From Roseovarius pacificus (GTDB lineage Bacteria; Pseudomonadota; Alphaproteobacteria; Rhodobacterales; Rhodobacteraceae), in the NCBI RefSeq assembly GCF_900142665.1, contig NZ_FRBR01000001.1:1104364-1168363 (forward strand): DNA of 64,000 nt, given 5' to 3'. Shown in pieces: positions 51,023 to 60,519 of the stretch (position 1 is its first letter; every line of letters begins with the position of its first letter). The position numbers and the translations under genes were made by a program. The notes beneath the pieces are model-generated. The model saw only the letters and a program-made list of their open reading frames with translations, did no database searches and was not told the origin of the DNA.

Positions 51023-51496
51023 TTATTCAGCCGCCTGCGCGGTTGTGACCGTCAGAGAGCCACCCGCCTTTTCGACAGCTTCGACGGCCGATTTCGACGC
51101 GCCGGTGACTTCGAGCGTCAGCTTGGCGCTGATTTCGCCCTTGGCCAGAACGCGCACACCGTCCAGCTTGCGGCGCACCAGGCCGCTTTCGACCAGCGCG
51201 TCCTCGGTGATCGCCTTCTTGGCGTCCAGCTTGCCGTCGTCGACGAATTTCTGGATCAGGCCCAGGTTCACCACGGCGAATTTCTTGCGGTTGGGTTTGG
51301 TGAAGCCGCGCTTGGGGAGGCGCTGGTAGATCGGCATCTGCCCGCCTTCAAAGCCCTTGATGGCCACACCCGAACGGGATTTCTGACCCTTGATACCGCG
51401 GCCTGCGGTTTTGCCCATGCCCGAGCCGGGGCCACGGCCAACGCGTTTCTTGCGCTTGGTCGCGCCGGGATTGTCGCGCAGTTCGTTGAGTTTCAT
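51023..51496 (-). CDS. rplO: 50S ribosomal protein L15
   Basis: 157 residues, [20 protein letters not shown] with the Gly-rich rRNA-binding arm ([20 protein letters not shown]). Start 51496 by family; the frame extending to 51730 is spurious. It is preceded by a 412-bp gap with terminators, so it probably has its own promoter, unlike in the classic spc operon. Confidence 0.97.
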   Translation of the reverse strand: MKLNELRDNPGATKRKKRVGRGPGSGMGKTAGRGIKGQKSRSGVAIKGFEGGQMPIYQRLPKRGFTKPNRKKFAVVNLGLIQKFVDDGKLDAKKAITEDALVESGLVRRKLDGVRVLAKGEISAKLTLEVTGASKSAVEAVEKAGGSLTVTTAQAAE

Positions 51497-51815
51497 ATCG
51501 CTTCTCCTGAAGCCGGATGTGACCCCCGAAGCGTCATGGGGCCAACCACGGCATGTCTTGATCTGTGAATCGTGGCGCGTGAGGCCACCCGCGGGCGTAT
51601 ACGGGGTGTTGGGGGGCGATGCAAGGGGGCAGAGGCGACGAAGTGCGGGCTGCGGACCCGGCCTGCCCGCGCGGCCATTTCCGACCAGGCCCGGCGCACC
51701 GGCAGGAGCGGCGATGTCCAACCCGTACAACTGGCCCTCGCAACCGGAGTGTGCATGCGTCTGAATTTTCCGTAGCAGGTTCCCCCTATGGCGGCCCGCC
51801 CTTCTGCAAAATACG

Positions 51816-51849
51816 AAAACGCCCCGGCCATTTCCGACCGGGACGTTTT
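51816..51849 (-). terminator. Strong terminator between rpmD and rplO
   Basis: AAAACGTCCCGGTC pairs with GGCCGGGGCGTTTT (- strand) around GGAAAT; the U-rich end is part of the stem, so it can act in both directions. It lies 60 bases downstream of rpmD. Confidence 0.75.
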
Positions 51850-51860
51850 GAACGCGGCGC

Positions 51861-51906
51861 CGGAAACTGTAAAAGTTTCCGAACCGTTTTCTTTAAAAGA
51901 AAACGG
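51861..51906 (-). repeat. Two perfect hairpins after rpmD
   Basis: CGGAAACT-GTAAA-AGTTTCCG (51861-51881) and an 11-bp palindrome with arms CCGTTTTCTTT and AAAGAAAACGG around one base (51884-51906). The second begins 2 bases after the rpmD stop and, with its internal T run, may itself terminate. Confidence 0.65.
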
Positions 51907-51908
51907 GC

Positions 51909-52097
51909 TCAGCCCTTTTCTTCGATGATCTGAACCAGATGCGGGATCTTGTTGACCATGCCGCGCACCGAAGGGGTATCTTCGAGTTCGCGGGTCTTGT
52001 GCATCTTGTTCAGGCCCAGGCCGATCAGCGTCTGGCGCTGTTTTTCCGGGCGGCGGATCGGCGAGCCGATCTGCTTGACTACGATGGTCTTTGCCAT
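51909..52097 (-). CDS. rpmD: 50S ribosomal protein L30
   Basis: 62 residues, [20 protein letters not shown] with [20 protein letters not shown]. Small globular 50S protein. 12 bases after rpsE. Its stop is followed at once by hairpins and a terminator, so it ends a transcription unit here. Confidence 0.97.
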   Translation of the reverse strand: MAKTIVVKQIGSPIRRPEKQRQTLIGLGLNKMHKTRELEDTPSVRGMVNKIPHLVQIIEEKG

Positions 52098-52109
52098 GGG
52101 TCGCTCTCC

Positions 52110-52673
52110 TTACGCTTCCGCTGCTTCCTTGGCAGGTGCGTCGTCCTTTTTCAGGATGTCGGCGACCTTCTTGCCACGGCGCTGTGCCACCATGCGGGGG
52201 CTGGCCTGGAATTGCAGCGCGTTCAGCGTTGCGCGGATCATGTTATAGGGGTTCTGCGAGCCGATCGACTTGGCGACGACGTCCTGAACGCCCAGCATTT
52301 CGAACACGGCACGCATCGGACCACCGGCGATGATCCCGGTCCCGGTCGGGGCCGTGCGCATCACCACCTTGCCGGCGCCGTGACGGCCATAGCCATCGTG
52401 GTGCAGGGTGCGGCCTTCGCGCAGGGGCACGCGGATCATCTGGCGCTTGGCCTGTTCGGTGGCCTTGCGGATCGCCTCGGGCACCTCTTTGGCCTTGCCC
52501 TTGCCAAAGCCGACGCGGCCTTTCTGGTCGCCTACGACCACGAGCGCCGCGAAGCCAAAGCGCTTACCGCCCTTGACGGTTTTCGACACACGGTTGATCG
52601 CGACGAGGCGATCGGCGAATTCCGGCGCTTCGTCGCGATCGCGACCTCCACGACGGTTGTCATCTCTTGCCAT
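52110..52673 (-). CDS. rpsE: 30S ribosomal protein S5
   Basis: 187 residues, about 20 more than E. coli, the excess lying in a charged N-terminus ([15 protein letters not shown]) and an Ala/Lys/Asp-rich tail. Core motifs [20 protein letters not shown] and [17 protein letters not shown] are intact. Needed for translational accuracy. Start 52673 by family; 123 bases after rplR. Confidence 0.97.
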   Translation of the reverse strand: MARDDNRRGGRDRDEAPEFADRLVAINRVSKTVKGGKRFGFAALVVVGDQKGRVGFGKGKAKEVPEAIRKATEQAKRQMIRVPLREGRTLHHDGYGRHGAGKVVMRTAPTGTGIIAGGPMRAVFEMLGVQDVVAKSIGSQNPYNMIRATLNALQFQASPRMVAQRRGKKVADILKKDDAPAKEAAEA

Positions 52674-52796
52674 TTGGCATCCTTTCAATGCGGCACCCTG
52701 CGGCGCCTGTTCCTTGGTCAATCCTGGTGAGCGACGCCACACGGACGCACCCCCGGATCATCGAGGCGCCCCGAACACCGTCCGGGGCGCCTGCGC

Positions 52797-53156
52797 TTAG
52801 ATTTTCAGGCCGCCTTCACGCGCGGCGTCGGCCAGGGCCTTGATGCGGCCGTGGAACAGGAAACCGCCACGGTCGAACTGAGCCTCGGTGACGCCTGCCT
52901 TCTTGGCACGCTCGGCGATGGTCGCGCCGATCTTGGTCGCGGCTTCGACGTTGTTCTTGCCGACCAGACCCAGATCCTTTTCCAGGGTCGAGGCCGAGGC
53001 CAGCGTCACGCCGTTGACATCGTCGATCAGCTGAACGCTGATGTTCTTGCTGGAGCGGTGAACCGACAGGCGCGGACGCCCGACGTTGACCTTGCGAAGT
53101 TTGTTCCGAACGCGCATGCGGCGTTTCTGAAACAGTTGTCTTTTGCTGTTTGCCAT
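52797..53156 (-). CDS. rplR: 50S ribosomal protein L18
   Basis: 119 residues, [20 protein letters not shown] with [17 protein letters not shown] and the ending [20 protein letters not shown]. Binds 5S rRNA in the central protuberance. 11 bases after rplF. Confidence 0.97.
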   Translation of the reverse strand: MANSKRQLFQKRRMRVRNKLRKVNVGRPRLSVHRSSKNISVQLIDDVNGVTLASASTLEKDLGLVGKNNVEAATKIGATIAERAKKAGVTEAQFDRGGFLFHGRIKALADAAREGGLKI

Positions 53157-53167
53157 CTGTCGCGTCC

Positions 53168-53701
53168 TTACTTCTTCTTGCCTTCCTTCTGGAAGATGTA
53201 CTCGCCCTTGTAGCGGATGCCCTTGCCCTTGTAGGGCTCGGGGCGGCGCCAGTCGCGGATATTGGCCGCGACCTGTCCAACGAGTTGCTTGTCATGGCCT
53301 TCGACCACCAGTTCGGTGGGCTTGGGCGCGGTGACGGTCACACCTTCCGGAACTTCGAAATCGACATCGTGGCTGAGGCCAAGGTTCAGCTTCAGGGTGT
53401 TGCCCTGCATCTGCGCCCGGTAACCGACGCCCTGAATTTCCAGCTCCTTGCGGAACACTTCCTTGGCGCCATGCGCCATGTTGGCGATCACGGTGCGGGT
53501 CATGCCCCACTGCTGGCGCGCGCGCTTGGATTTGCCGCGCGGCGTGACAGTGACGGTGCCGTCTTCGACGGTCAGGGTGACGTCATCGGTGGCCGTGAAG
53601 CTTTTGGTGGCTTTCGGCCCCTTGATTTCGATGGTCTGGCCCGAGAGGTTGGCGGTGACGCCATCGGGCAGAGCCACGGGTTGTTTTCCGATACGAGACA
53701 T
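53168..53701 (-). CDS. rplF: 50S ribosomal protein L6
   Basis: 177 residues, same length as E. coli. [20 protein letters not shown], the rRNA-contact motif [11 protein letters not shown], and the ending [18 protein letters not shown]. 11 bases after rpsH. Confidence 0.98.
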   Translation of the reverse strand: MSRIGKQPVALPDGVTANLSGQTIEIKGPKATKSFTATDDVTLTVEDGTVTVTPRGKSKRARQQWGMTRTVIANMAHGAKEVFRKELEIQGVGYRAQMQGNTLKLNLGLSHDVDFEVPEGVTVTAPKPTELVVEGHDKQLVGQVAANIRDWRRPEPYKGKGIRYKGEYIFQKEGKKK

Positions 53702-53712
53702 GTCCGAGCTCC

Positions 53713-54105
53713 TTAGAATACGGTGCAGAGCACTTCACCACCGACGTTGGCGGCACGCGCAGCTGCATCCGACATCACACCCTTGGGGGTGGAGACAATC
53801 GACACGCCCAGGCCCTGACGGACCGAAGGGATGTCCTTGACGCTCGCATAGACGCGACGACCGGGCTTGGACACCCGCTTCATCTCGCGAATGGCGGGGG
53901 CGCCTTCGAAGTATTTCAGGCTGATTTCCACGGCCGGATGACCGTTTGCGTCGGTCGTCTTTTCGTAGCCACGAATGTAGCCTTCGTCAGCCAGCACATC
54001 CAGAACCCAGCAACGCAGCTTGGACGCCGGGGAGGAAACGGTGGACTTGCCACGCATAGCCGCGTTGCGGATACGGGTGAGCATATCGCCGATAGGATCG
54101 TTCAT
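53713..54105 (-). CDS. rpsH: 30S ribosomal protein S8
   Basis: 130 residues, [20 protein letters not shown] with the family end [19 protein letters not shown]. Binds helix 21 of 16S rRNA; in E. coli it represses the spc operon by binding the rplE leader. 12 bases after rpsN. Confidence 0.98.
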   Translation of the reverse strand: MNDPIGDMLTRIRNAAMRGKSTVSSPASKLRCWVLDVLADEGYIRGYEKTTDANGHPAVEISLKYFEGAPAIREMKRVSKPGRRVYASVKDIPSVRQGLGVSIVSTPKGVMSDAAARAANVGGEVLCTVF

Positions 54106-54117
54106 TTTGCGTCCTCC

Positions 54118-54423
54118 TTACCAGCTCGATTTCACCATGCCGGGAGCCTGACCGTTCGAGCCAAGCTCGCGCAGGGCGATCCGCGACACTTTGAGTTTAC
54201 GATAATAAGCGTGTGGACGGCCCGTCAGCTGGCAACGGTTGTGCAGCCGGGTTGCCGAGCTGTTGCGCGGCAGTTCCGCCAGCTTCAGGGAGGCGCGGAA
54301 ACGCTCTTCCATCGGCTTGCTTTCATCACTGATGATCTCTTTGAGAGCGGCCCGCTTGGCGGCGTATTTCTCGACCAGGCGCTGACGCTTCTTCTCGCGT
54401 TCGATCATTGCTTTTTTAGCCAT
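54118..54423 (-). CDS. rpsN: 30S ribosomal protein S14
   Basis: 101 residues, the long zinc-free type: the zinc-form CxxC pairs are missing and only one cysteine remains ([18 protein letters not shown]). [20 protein letters not shown] at the start. 18 bases after rplE. Confidence 0.98.
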   Translation of the reverse strand: MAKKAMIEREKKRQRLVEKYAAKRAALKEIISDESKPMEERFRASLKLAELPRNSSATRLHNRCQLTGRPHAYYRKLKVSRIALRELGSNGQAPGMVKSSW

Positions 54424-54441
54424 ATCTCTTTCCTTCCGCGA

Positions 54442-55005
54442 TCAGCTGTTGAAGGGCATGTTGAAATGCTTCAACAGCGCCTTGGCTTCAGCGTCGGTCT
54501 TCGCCGTGGTGGCGATAACGATGTCCATGCCCCAGACTTCATCGACCTTGTCGAATTCGATCTCGGGGAACACGATGTGCTCCTTGAGGCCCATGGCATA
54601 GTTGCCGCGGCCATCGAAGGATTTGCCCGACACGCCGCGGAAGTCGCGGATGCGGGGCATTGCGATCGTGATCAGACGATCCAGGAAATCGTACATGCGG
54701 TCACCGCGCAGGGTGACCTTGGCGCCCATCGGCATGCCTTCGCGGACACGGAACCCGGCGATCGAGTTCTTGGCGTTGGTCACCAGGGCCTTCTGGCCGG
54801 CGATCATGGTCAGGTCTTCCTGGGCCGACTTGGCCTTTTTGGAATCCTTCACCGCCTCGGCGCCGCAGCCGATGTTCAGGACGATCTTGTCCAGGCGCGG
54901 GATCTGCATGTCGTTGCTGTAGCCGAACTCTTCTTTCAGAGCGGCGCGGATCGTTTCGCGGAACTGCGTGCGCAGGCGCGGGGTGTAGTTTGCACTATCA
55001 AGCAT
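54442..55005 (-). CDS. rplE: 50S ribosomal protein L5
   Basis: 187 residues, [20 protein letters not shown] with [20 protein letters not shown] and the end [20 protein letters not shown]. Binds 5S rRNA. The first 8 bases overlap the end of rplX, coupling the two. Confidence 0.98.
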   Translation of the reverse strand: MLDSANYTPRLRTQFRETIRAALKEEFGYSNDMQIPRLDKIVLNIGCGAEAVKDSKKAKSAQEDLTMIAGQKALVTNAKNSIAGFRVREGMPMGAKVTLRGDRMYDFLDRLITIAMPRIRDFRGVSGKSFDGRGNYAMGLKEHIVFPEIEFDKVDEVWGMDIVIATTAKTDAEAKALLKHFNMPFNS

Positions 55006-55309
55006 CGATCACGTCCCCCGTGGTCTTGGCGAAACGCACTTTCTTGTCGCCTTCGGTCCTGAAGCCGACACGGGTGGGTTTGCCGTTCTTGTCGAGGATC
55101 GCCAGGTTGCTGAGATCGATCGGCATGGGCTGCGGAATGCGGCCGCCCTGGCTCTGCTGGCTTTGCTTGGTGTGACGGATGGCCATGTTGATGCCATCGA
55201 CCACGGCCTTGCCGGTCTTCGGGCTGACGGAGGCGATGGTGCCTTCCTTGCCCTTGTCCTTGCCGGCCAGCACGACGACCTTGTCGCCTTTTTTCAGTTT
55301 AGCAGCCAT
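54998..55309 (-). CDS. rplX: 50S ribosomal protein L24
   Basis: 103 residues with the KOW motif ([20 protein letters not shown]). Assembly-initiating protein of the 50S. One base after rplN; the end overlaps rplE by 8 bases. Confidence 0.98.
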   Translation of the reverse strand: MAAKLKKGDKVVVLAGKDKGKEGTIASVSPKTGKAVVDGINMAIRHTKQSQQSQGGRIPQPMPIDLSNLAILDKNGKPTRVGFRTEGDKKVRFAKTTGDVIDA

Positions 55310-55310
55310 C

Positions 55311-55679
55311 CTACAGCACCTCCGGGGCGAGCGAGATGATTTTCATGAACTTCTTGGCGCGCAGTTCACGCACCACCGGCCCGAAGATACGGGTGCCGAC
55401 GGGTTCATTGTTGTTGTTCAGAATGACGGCCGCGTTGCGGTCAAAACGGATGGCGGTGCCATCTTCGCGGCGGACTTCCTTGGCGGTGCGCACGACGACG
55501 GCCTTGCGGACGTCCCCTTTTTTCACGCGACCGCGCGGGATGGCCTCTTTCACGGATACGACGATGATGTCACCCACCGACGCGTATTTCCGCTTGGAGC
55601 CACCCAGGACCTTGATGCACTGAACCCGGCGCGCGCCGGAGTTGTCAGCAACATCCAGATTGGTCTGCATCTGGATCAT
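55311..55679 (-). CDS. rplN: 50S ribosomal protein L14
   Basis: 122 residues, [20 protein letters not shown] with [19 protein letters not shown] and the ending [11 protein letters not shown]. Very conserved 50S interface protein. 75 bases after rpsQ; no promoter is evident in that gap. Confidence 0.98.
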   Translation of the reverse strand: MIQMQTNLDVADNSGARRVQCIKVLGGSKRKYASVGDIIVVSVKEAIPRGRVKKGDVRKAVVVRTAKEVRREDGTAIRFDRNAAVILNNNNEPVGTRIFGPVVRELRAKKFMKIISLAPEVL

Positions 55680-55754
55680 TTGGTTTCTCCCGACCTTTGG
55701 GGGGCGTTATTGCCTGTTCCCCAGGGTTTCGCTCAAACCGGAAGGTTTGCAGGC

Positions 55755-55985
55755 TTACGCCTCCAGAACCTCCCAGCGTTTCGTTTTCGATTTCGGCGCG
55801 CATTCGATGATGCGAACGGAATCGCCGACCTTGAAAGCGTTCTTTTCATCGTGAGCCCGGTACTTCTTGGACTTACGGATGGTTTTCTTCAGAACGGGGT
55901 GCGTGAAGCGGCGTTCGACCGAAACGGTCACGGTCTGGTCGTTGGCGTCGCTGGTCACGGTGCCTTGAAGGATACGTTTGGGCAT
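55755..55985 (-). CDS. rpsQ: 30S ribosomal protein S17
   Basis: 76 residues, [20 protein letters not shown] with [20 protein letters not shown], an OB fold. 15 bases after rpmC. Confidence 0.98.
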   Translation of the reverse strand: MPKRILQGTVTSDANDQTVTVSVERRFTHPVLKKTIRKSKKYRAHDEKNAFKVGDSVRIIECAPKSKTKRWEVLEA

Positions 55986-56000
55986 AACTCAAGGCCTCCC

Positions 56001-56207
56001 TTATTCTGCTGTGGCCGCGTCTGCGGCCTTTTCGTTGAGAATCGTTTTGACACGCGCAGCGTCACGGCGGGCCTGCTTCATGCGTGCCGAGTTCTCGAGC
56101 TGCCCGGTGGCAGCCTGAAAGCGCAGGTTGAACTGCTCTTTCTTCAGGGCGACCAGATCCTCGCGGAGCTGATCGGGGGTCTTGTTTCTCAGTTCACTGG
56201 CGTTCAT
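56001..56207 (-). CDS. rpmC: 50S ribosomal protein L29
   Basis: 68 residues, [20 protein letters not shown] with [23 protein letters not shown] 56207 follows AAAGGAA; six more codons to 56225 are possible but unlike the family. It is normally next to rplP, but here 2.5 kb of other genes separate them, so it opens a new unit. Confidence 0.97.
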   Translation of the reverse strand: MNASELRNKTPDQLREDLVALKKEQFNLRFQAATGQLENSARMKQARRDAARVKTILNEKAADAATAE

Positions 56208-56330
56208 CGCCGGTTCCTTTCTCAAAACACCAGCAGGCCCCTGACGGATGGTTCAGGGTAACCCGAGACCTGGTGGATGAATTACAAACACACGAATCCC
56301 CCCGCATCGCGGGGTGACGTGGATTGCGGC

Positions 56331-56359
56331 TCTATAAGGGAGGCGGGGGGATAGGGCAA
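56331..56359 (-). promoter_or_regulatory. Candidate promoter of the rpmC-rpsQ-rplN unit
   Basis: On the - strand TTGCCC (56354-56359) and TATAGA (56331-56336) are exactly 17 bases apart. The leader of about 115 bases to rpmC contains a short hairpin CCCCGC-GAT-GCGGGG (56300-56314). The 56226-56483 spacer has no gene. Confidence 0.5.
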
Positions 56360-56483
56360 GGGTTAGTTCTGAATTTTGCCGTAATCCCGCGATGCGCGAT
56401 GGATGCGCGCGCCCCGGATGTTCAGGCCGGCGGCGCCACGCGGCAGGCGCGGCGCCGCATCCCGATTGATCTTGCCGGGTCGC

Positions 56484-56969
56484 TTATTCTCCTTCGGCCT
56501 CACCCGCCGAGACGTATTTCGAGGCATAGCGTTCCTCGCCCAGACGATCCAGCAGGCTCAGTTGCAGTTCCAGCCATTCCTTGTGACCCACTTCCTCGAT
56601 GGCGATGCTTTCGAACAGGGCCTTGGAGGCCAGATCGTCGGCCTCATACGCGGCTTTCGCGGCGCGGGTGTAGAACGTGATCGCATCCTTTTCGTCGGCC
56701 AGGTCGCTTTCGAACATGTTGCGCAGCGACTGGGAAACCCTGGGCGTCGCGGCGAACCCCATCTCCGGCTCGCCGTCCAGGGCGAAGATACGTGCGAGGA
56801 AACGATCCGCATGGCCGTTTTCCTCTTCGAACTCCCCGCGCATCTGCGCGGCCAGCTTGTCCAGCCCCCAATCGTCCAGCAAATGGGCATGCAGTTGGTA
56901 TTGGTGCGCCGCGGTCAATTCCATCTGCAAAGCGGTGTTCAGGTTTTTCAGTGTGGTTTCATTCGACAT
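56484..56969 (-). CDS. Bacterioferritin-like diiron protein lacking the heme methionine
   Basis: 161 residues, a four-helix ferritin fold. Ferroxidase ligands line up with E. coli Bfr: Glu17, Glu50, His53, Glu93, Glu126, His129 (motifs EENGH and EEVGH). The heme-ligand Met52 of E. coli Bfr corresponds to Asn51 here, so heme binding by the usual Met pair is unlikely. It stores iron or protects from peroxide. ATG 56969 follows AAAGGAG. It lies inside the ribosomal supercluster, same strand, with no neighbour closer than 220 bases. Confidence 0.88.
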   Translation of the reverse strand: MSNETTLKNLNTALQMELTAAHQYQLHAHLLDDWGLDKLAAQMRGEFEEENGHADRFLARIFALDGEPEMGFAATPRVSQSLRNMFESDLADEKDAITFYTRAAKAAYEADDLASKALFESIAIEEVGHKEWLELQLSLLDRLGEERYASKYVSAGEAEGE

Positions 56970-57190
56970 GACGAACGCTCCTTTCAATCTGCCTTCAAAG
57001 CTACTCATCGAATGGCTGAATTAAACCCCAACCGCGTGATTTTTCCTTTGACGCAGCGCAAAAGGCCACGCGCCCAAGCCGCTTGCGGCCTTGGGAACGA
57101 CGTTCATTTGCCAGCAGACCCGTAGCGTCCGACACCTGTGTGCCAGCCCCGTTCACAACGGTCATGCGATGATCGTGGCTTTGGCGGCGC

Positions 57191-57811
57191 TCACGCCCAG
57201 GCGTAGTTGAAGCTGACTGAAATCCGGTCGTCTTCGGACATGTTCATCGGAACCTCGTGGCGCAGCCAGCTTTCCCAGAGCAGCACCTCGCCCATGGAGG
57301 GGGCTTCGTAGATGAAGGTCTGCAACTCGCGCCGGGCGGTTTTCCTGCGCGCGGGCGCGGCCATCATCCGGGCCGAGCGGGGGTCTTCCAGCTTCAGCGC
57401 CGAGGCACCGTCGGGCATGGACACATAGGTGGTGCCCGAGATCACCGAATGCGGGTGCAGGTGCGAGGAATGCGTGCCGCCCTCGGGCAGGATGTTGATC
57501 CACAGGTCTTCGAGTTTGAGGTCGCGCCCGTCGAGATCGAATTCCAGATCCTCTGCAAAAGCCGCGACATGGGCGTCGAGCGATTTCACCAGATCGGAAA
57601 AGATCGGAAAGCGCCAGGGCAGATCGGTCAGCGACGCATAGGACGTGTAGCCGGGATAGCCTTCGGTTTCGCACCATTCCTGGCCCGCCTCGTCATCCTC
57701 GGCAATGGAATAACAGGATGCTTCGAGCTCGGCCGGGTCGATGGCGGGGCCATGCTCGGACAGCTTTGCGCGGTAAAGGCGGGTCACGAAGAGGGAATCA
57801 ATCTGTGCCAT
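57191..57811 (-). CDS. Putative 2OG-Fe(II) oxygenase, TIGR02466-like
   Basis: 206 residues. The probable iron and 2-oxoglutarate site is LHPHSVISGTTYVSMPDGAS (first His region), WLRHEVPMNMSEDDRISVSF (distal His and Arg), the layout of the TIGR02466 family. Mid-protein WINILPEGGTHSSHLHPHS is the most conserved block. Substrate unknown; related enzymes often sit near phage or modification genes. Position between a ferritin and a methyltransferase in a ribosomal cluster hints at, but does not show, a role in modifying a translation factor. Confidence 0.82.
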   Translation of the reverse strand: MAQIDSLFVTRLYRAKLSEHGPAIDPAELEASCYSIAEDDEAGQEWCETEGYPGYTSYASLTDLPWRFPIFSDLVKSLDAHVAAFAEDLEFDLDGRDLKLEDLWINILPEGGTHSSHLHPHSVISGTTYVSMPDGASALKLEDPRSARMMAAPARRKTARRELQTFIYEAPSMGEVLLWESWLRHEVPMNMSEDDRISVSFNYAWA

Positions 57812-57930
57812 GGCGGTGGTTTAGCCCAGATGCGCGGCGCGTGCGAGATTGAACTGCGCGATGCGCGCGATATAGAGTGCGCCAACCCCGCCGGCCCGGC
57901 CCGGCGGGCAATCTGGCCCGGAGGTGCCGC

Positions 57931-58626
57931 ATGACGCATTGGATCGCCCGCCTGCGCGCCCGGCGCAAAGCCCGCTTTTTCGCGCGGTATCAATCGGCGA
58001 TTTCCGATATCCGGCTGGCGCTGCAACAGGAGGCGACCCAATCCACCGCGCGGTATGTACGTGAGCACATGTACCGGGTGCAGTCGGTCGATACCTGGCA
58101 GGCCGTGCATGACGTGGCCATCGACCATGTCCGCCTGAACGGACTGGTTCTGGAATTTGGCGTCTACAAGGCGCGCACCACGGCCCATATCGCGGGGCGG
58201 CGCGACTGGCAGGTGCACGGGTTCGATTCCTTCGACGGGCTGCCCGAGCCGTGGCGCGACGGGTACCCGCGGGCAATATTCGCCCTGCCCGCCCTGCCCG
58301 AAGTTCCCGCCAACGTGACATTGCACAAGGGGCTGTTCGCCGACACGCTGCCGGGATTTCTGGCCGCCCTGCCCGCGCCGCCCGACCCCGTGGCTTATCT
58401 GCATGTGGACAGCGACCTGTACAGTTCCGCCAAATGCATTTTCGAGCATCTGGCGGACCGGATCGTGCCGGGCACGGTGATCGTGTTCGACGAGTATTTC
58501 AATTACAGCGGATGGGAAGACGGCGAGTTCCGTGCCTTTCAGGAATTCATCGCCGCTCGGGGCGTCGGGTATGATTACCTGTGCTACAACCACGAACATC
58601 AGCAGGTCGCCGTTCAGATCACCTGA
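57931..58626 (+). CDS. TylF/MycF-type SAM methyltransferase
   Basis: 231 residues. SAM-site motif GLVLEFGVYKARTTAHIAG, then VHGFDSFDGLPEPW and YLHVDSDLYSSAKCIFEHL, the metal-binding blocks of macrocin O-methyltransferase relatives. In this family these enzymes methylate sugars or small molecules; no antibiotic cluster is present, so the target is unknown. GGAGGTG precedes ATG 57931. It runs head-on against all ribosomal genes around it. Confidence 0.88.
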   Translation: MTHWIARLRARRKARFFARYQSAISDIRLALQQEATQSTARYVREHMYRVQSVDTWQAVHDVAIDHVRLNGLVLEFGVYKARTTAHIAGRRDWQVHGFDSFDGLPEPWRDGYPRAIFALPALPEVPANVTLHKGLFADTLPGFLAALPAPPDPVAYLHVDSDLYSSAKCIFEHLADRIVPGTVIVFDEYFNYSGWEDGEFRAFQEFIAARGVGYDYLCYNHEHQQVAVQIT

Positions 58627-58656
58627 GCCGCGCCGCTTGGCCGCCCCATACACGGC

Positions 58657-58688
58657 AAAACCCCCGGCGCTTTCGCACCGGGGGTTTT
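58657..58688. terminator. Strong bidirectional terminator between rplP and the methyltransferase
   Basis: AAAACCCCCGG and CCGGGGGTTTT form an 11-bp stem around a CGC-TTTC-GCA loop. On the + strand it ends the methyltransferase gene with TTTTCTTTTT; on the - strand it lies 31 bases after rplP with TTTT. Ribosomal transcripts should stop here. Confidence 0.88.
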
Positions 58689-58719
58689 CTTTTTCCGGCG
58701 TGGGGTCGCCCCCGTCCGC

Positions 58720-59133
58720 TTACCAGTCTTCGCGAACCACGACGCGGGTCTTAACCGGCAGCTTCATCGCGGCGAGGCGCAGGGCCTCCATGGCGATTTC
58801 CTCGTTGACGCCGTCGATCTCGAACATCACACGGCCGGGCTTGACCTTGCAGGCCCAACGGTCGACCGAACCCTTACCTTTACCCATCCGAACCTCGATC
58901 GGCTTCGCGGTGACGGGGGTGTCGGGGAAGATCCGGATCCAGACGCGGCCCTGACGTTTCATGTGACGCGTCATGGCACGACGGGCGGCTTCGATCTGGC
59001 GCGCGGTCACACGCTCGGGCTGGGTGGCCTTGAGGCCGTAGGACCCGAAGTTCAGATCAGACCCGCCTTTGGCCAGGCCCTTGATGCGGCCCTTGTGCTG
59101 CTTGCGGAACTTTGTACGCTTTGGTTGAAGCAT
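58720..59133 (-). CDS. rplP: 50S ribosomal protein L16
   Basis: 137 residues, [20 protein letters not shown] with [20 protein letters not shown] and [20 protein letters not shown]. Sits at the tRNA acceptor site. 13 bases after rpsC. Followed by a terminator instead of rpmC. Confidence 0.98.
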   Translation of the reverse strand: MLQPKRTKFRKQHKGRIKGLAKGGSDLNFGSYGLKATQPERVTARQIEAARRAMTRHMKRQGRVWIRIFPDTPVTAKPIEVRMGKGKGSVDRWACKVKPGRVMFEIDGVNEEIAMEALRLAAMKLPVKTRVVVREDW

Positions 59134-59146
59134 CGTTCAGTCCTCC

Positions 59147-59854
59147 TTAGCGACGGCCGCCGGCGCCACGGGGCGCGGGACCATCCTGGAGCTCCTGGGC
59201 TTTGCGGTCACGGGCACTGGGATCGTGCTCCATGATCTCGCCCTTGAAGATCCACACCTTGATACCGATGATGCCATAGGGCGTTTCGGCTTCCTTGTGG
59301 GCATAGTCGATGTCGGCGCGCAGGGTATGCAGGGGCACGCGGCCCTCGCGGTACCATTCGGTCCGGGCGATTTCAGCGCCACCCAGACGACCGGCCACGT
59401 TCACACGGATGCCGAGGGCCCCCATGCGCATCGCGTTCTGCACGGCCCGCTTCATCGCGCGGCGGAACGACACGCGGCGTTCCAGCTGCTGAGCGATCGA
59501 CTCGGCGACCAGCGGTGCGTCCAGTTCCGGCTTGCGGACTTCGACGATGTTGAGGTGCAGTTCGCTGTCGGTCATGGCCGACAGTTTCTTGCGCAGGGTT
59601 TCGATATCGGCGCCTTTCTTGCCGATGATCACACCCGGACGGGCGGTGTGGATCGTGACGCGGCACTTCTTGTGCGGACGTTCGATGATCACACGGCTGA
59701 CGCCGGCCTGCTTGCACTCTTTCTCGATGAACTCGCGGATCTTGACGTCTTCCAGCAGAAGATCGCCGTAATCCTTGGTATCGGCATACCAGCGGCTGTC
59801 CCAGGTACGGTTCACCTGAAGGCGCATGCCAATCGGATTGACTTTGTTACCCAT
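59147..59854 (-). CDS. rpsC: 30S ribosomal protein S3
   Basis: 235 residues, [20 protein letters not shown] with the KH domain ([20 protein letters not shown]) and the end [20 protein letters not shown]. Part of the mRNA entry helicase. Shares one base with the rplV stop (TAATG). Confidence 0.98.
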   Translation of the reverse strand: MGNKVNPIGMRLQVNRTWDSRWYADTKDYGDLLLEDVKIREFIEKECKQAGVSRVIIERPHKKCRVTIHTARPGVIIGKKGADIETLRKKLSAMTDSELHLNIVEVRKPELDAPLVAESIAQQLERRVSFRRAMKRAVQNAMRMGALGIRVNVAGRLGGAEIARTEWYREGRVPLHTLRADIDYAHKEAETPYGIIGIKVWIFKGEIMEHDPSARDRKAQELQDGPAPRGAGGRR

Positions 59855-60234
59855 TAGGCTTGCTCCTCAATTTGACGCACCTTGATGGTCAGTTCCGAGA
59901 ACGGCTTGCGCAGGGCGCCAAACCGGCCACGGGCACGCGGGCGGCCGCGCTTCATCACAAGGTTCTTACCGACATAGGCCTCGGCCACGATCAGTTCGTC
60001 AACGTCGAGGTTGTGGTTGTTCTCGGCGTTGGCGATGGCCGACTGGAGGCACTTGCGCACATCCTCGGCGATCCGCTTCTGGCTGAAGGTCAGGTCGTTC
60101 AGAGCCTTGTCGACCTTCTTGCCACGGATCATCGCCGCGACGAGGTTCAGTTTCTGCGGGCTGGTGCGAAGCATGCGCAGTTTTGCCATTGCTTCGTTGT
60201 CTGCCACGCGGCGGGGGTTCTTTTCCTTGCCCAT
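59854..60234 (-). CDS. rplV: 50S ribosomal protein L22
   Basis: 126 residues with the exit-tunnel loop region ([24 protein letters not shown]) present; it is about 16 residues longer at the N-terminus than E. coli ([20 protein letters not shown]). 3 bases after rpsS. Confidence 0.98.
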   Translation of the reverse strand: MGKEKNPRRVADNEAMAKLRMLRTSPQKLNLVAAMIRGKKVDKALNDLTFSQKRIAEDVRKCLQSAIANAENNHNLDVDELIVAEAYVGKNLVMKRGRPRARGRFGALRKPFSELTIKVRQIEEQA

Positions 60235-60237
60235 GAC

Positions 60238-60516
60238 TTACTTCCGCTTCGCTTTCTTGTCGGCGGCGTGACCATAGTAGGTACGCGTCGGCGAATATTC
60301 ACCGAACTTCTGACCGATCATGTCCTCGGATACGTTCACAGGCACATGCTTGTGACCGTTGTAAACGCCGAACGTCAGGCCCACGAACTGGGGCAGGATG
60401 GTCGAACGGCGCGACCAGATCTTGATGACTTCGTTACGGCCGCCTTCGCGTGCTGCCTCGGCCTTTTTCAGGACGTAGGCATCAACGAACGGGCCCTTCC
60501 ATACAGAACGTGCCAT
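60238..60516 (-). CDS. rpsS: 30S ribosomal protein S19
   Basis: 92 residues, [20 protein letters not shown] with [19 protein letters not shown] and [16 protein letters not shown]. 30S head protein near S13. 3 bases after rplB. Confidence 0.98.
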   Translation of the reverse strand: MARSVWKGPFVDAYVLKKAEAAREGGRNEVIKIWSRRSTILPQFVGLTFGVYNGHKHVPVNVSEDMIGQKFGEYSPTRTYYGHAADKKAKRK

Positions 60517-60519
60517 GTC

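Larger units (their letters stand above)
51497..51908. other. Gene-free gap inside the spc segment
   Basis: No convincing gene on either strand. From 51816 to 51906 stand three hairpins read on the - strand after rpmD. The remainder (51497-51815) is GC-rich without clear promoter boxes, though rplO-secY-adk should start there. An 8-residue-scale + strand peptide start near 51714 is not credible. Confidence 0.5.

Noticed and set aside
51493..51831. 112-residue - strand frame in the rpmD-rplO gap
   Set aside because: Arg/Ser/Pro-rich, no ribosome site, runs into the terminator; not a protein.
57784..58653. 289-residue - strand frame opposite the TylF methyltransferase
   Set aside because: The + strand frame has SAM motifs and a ribosome site; this one crosses the oxygenase start and has neither.
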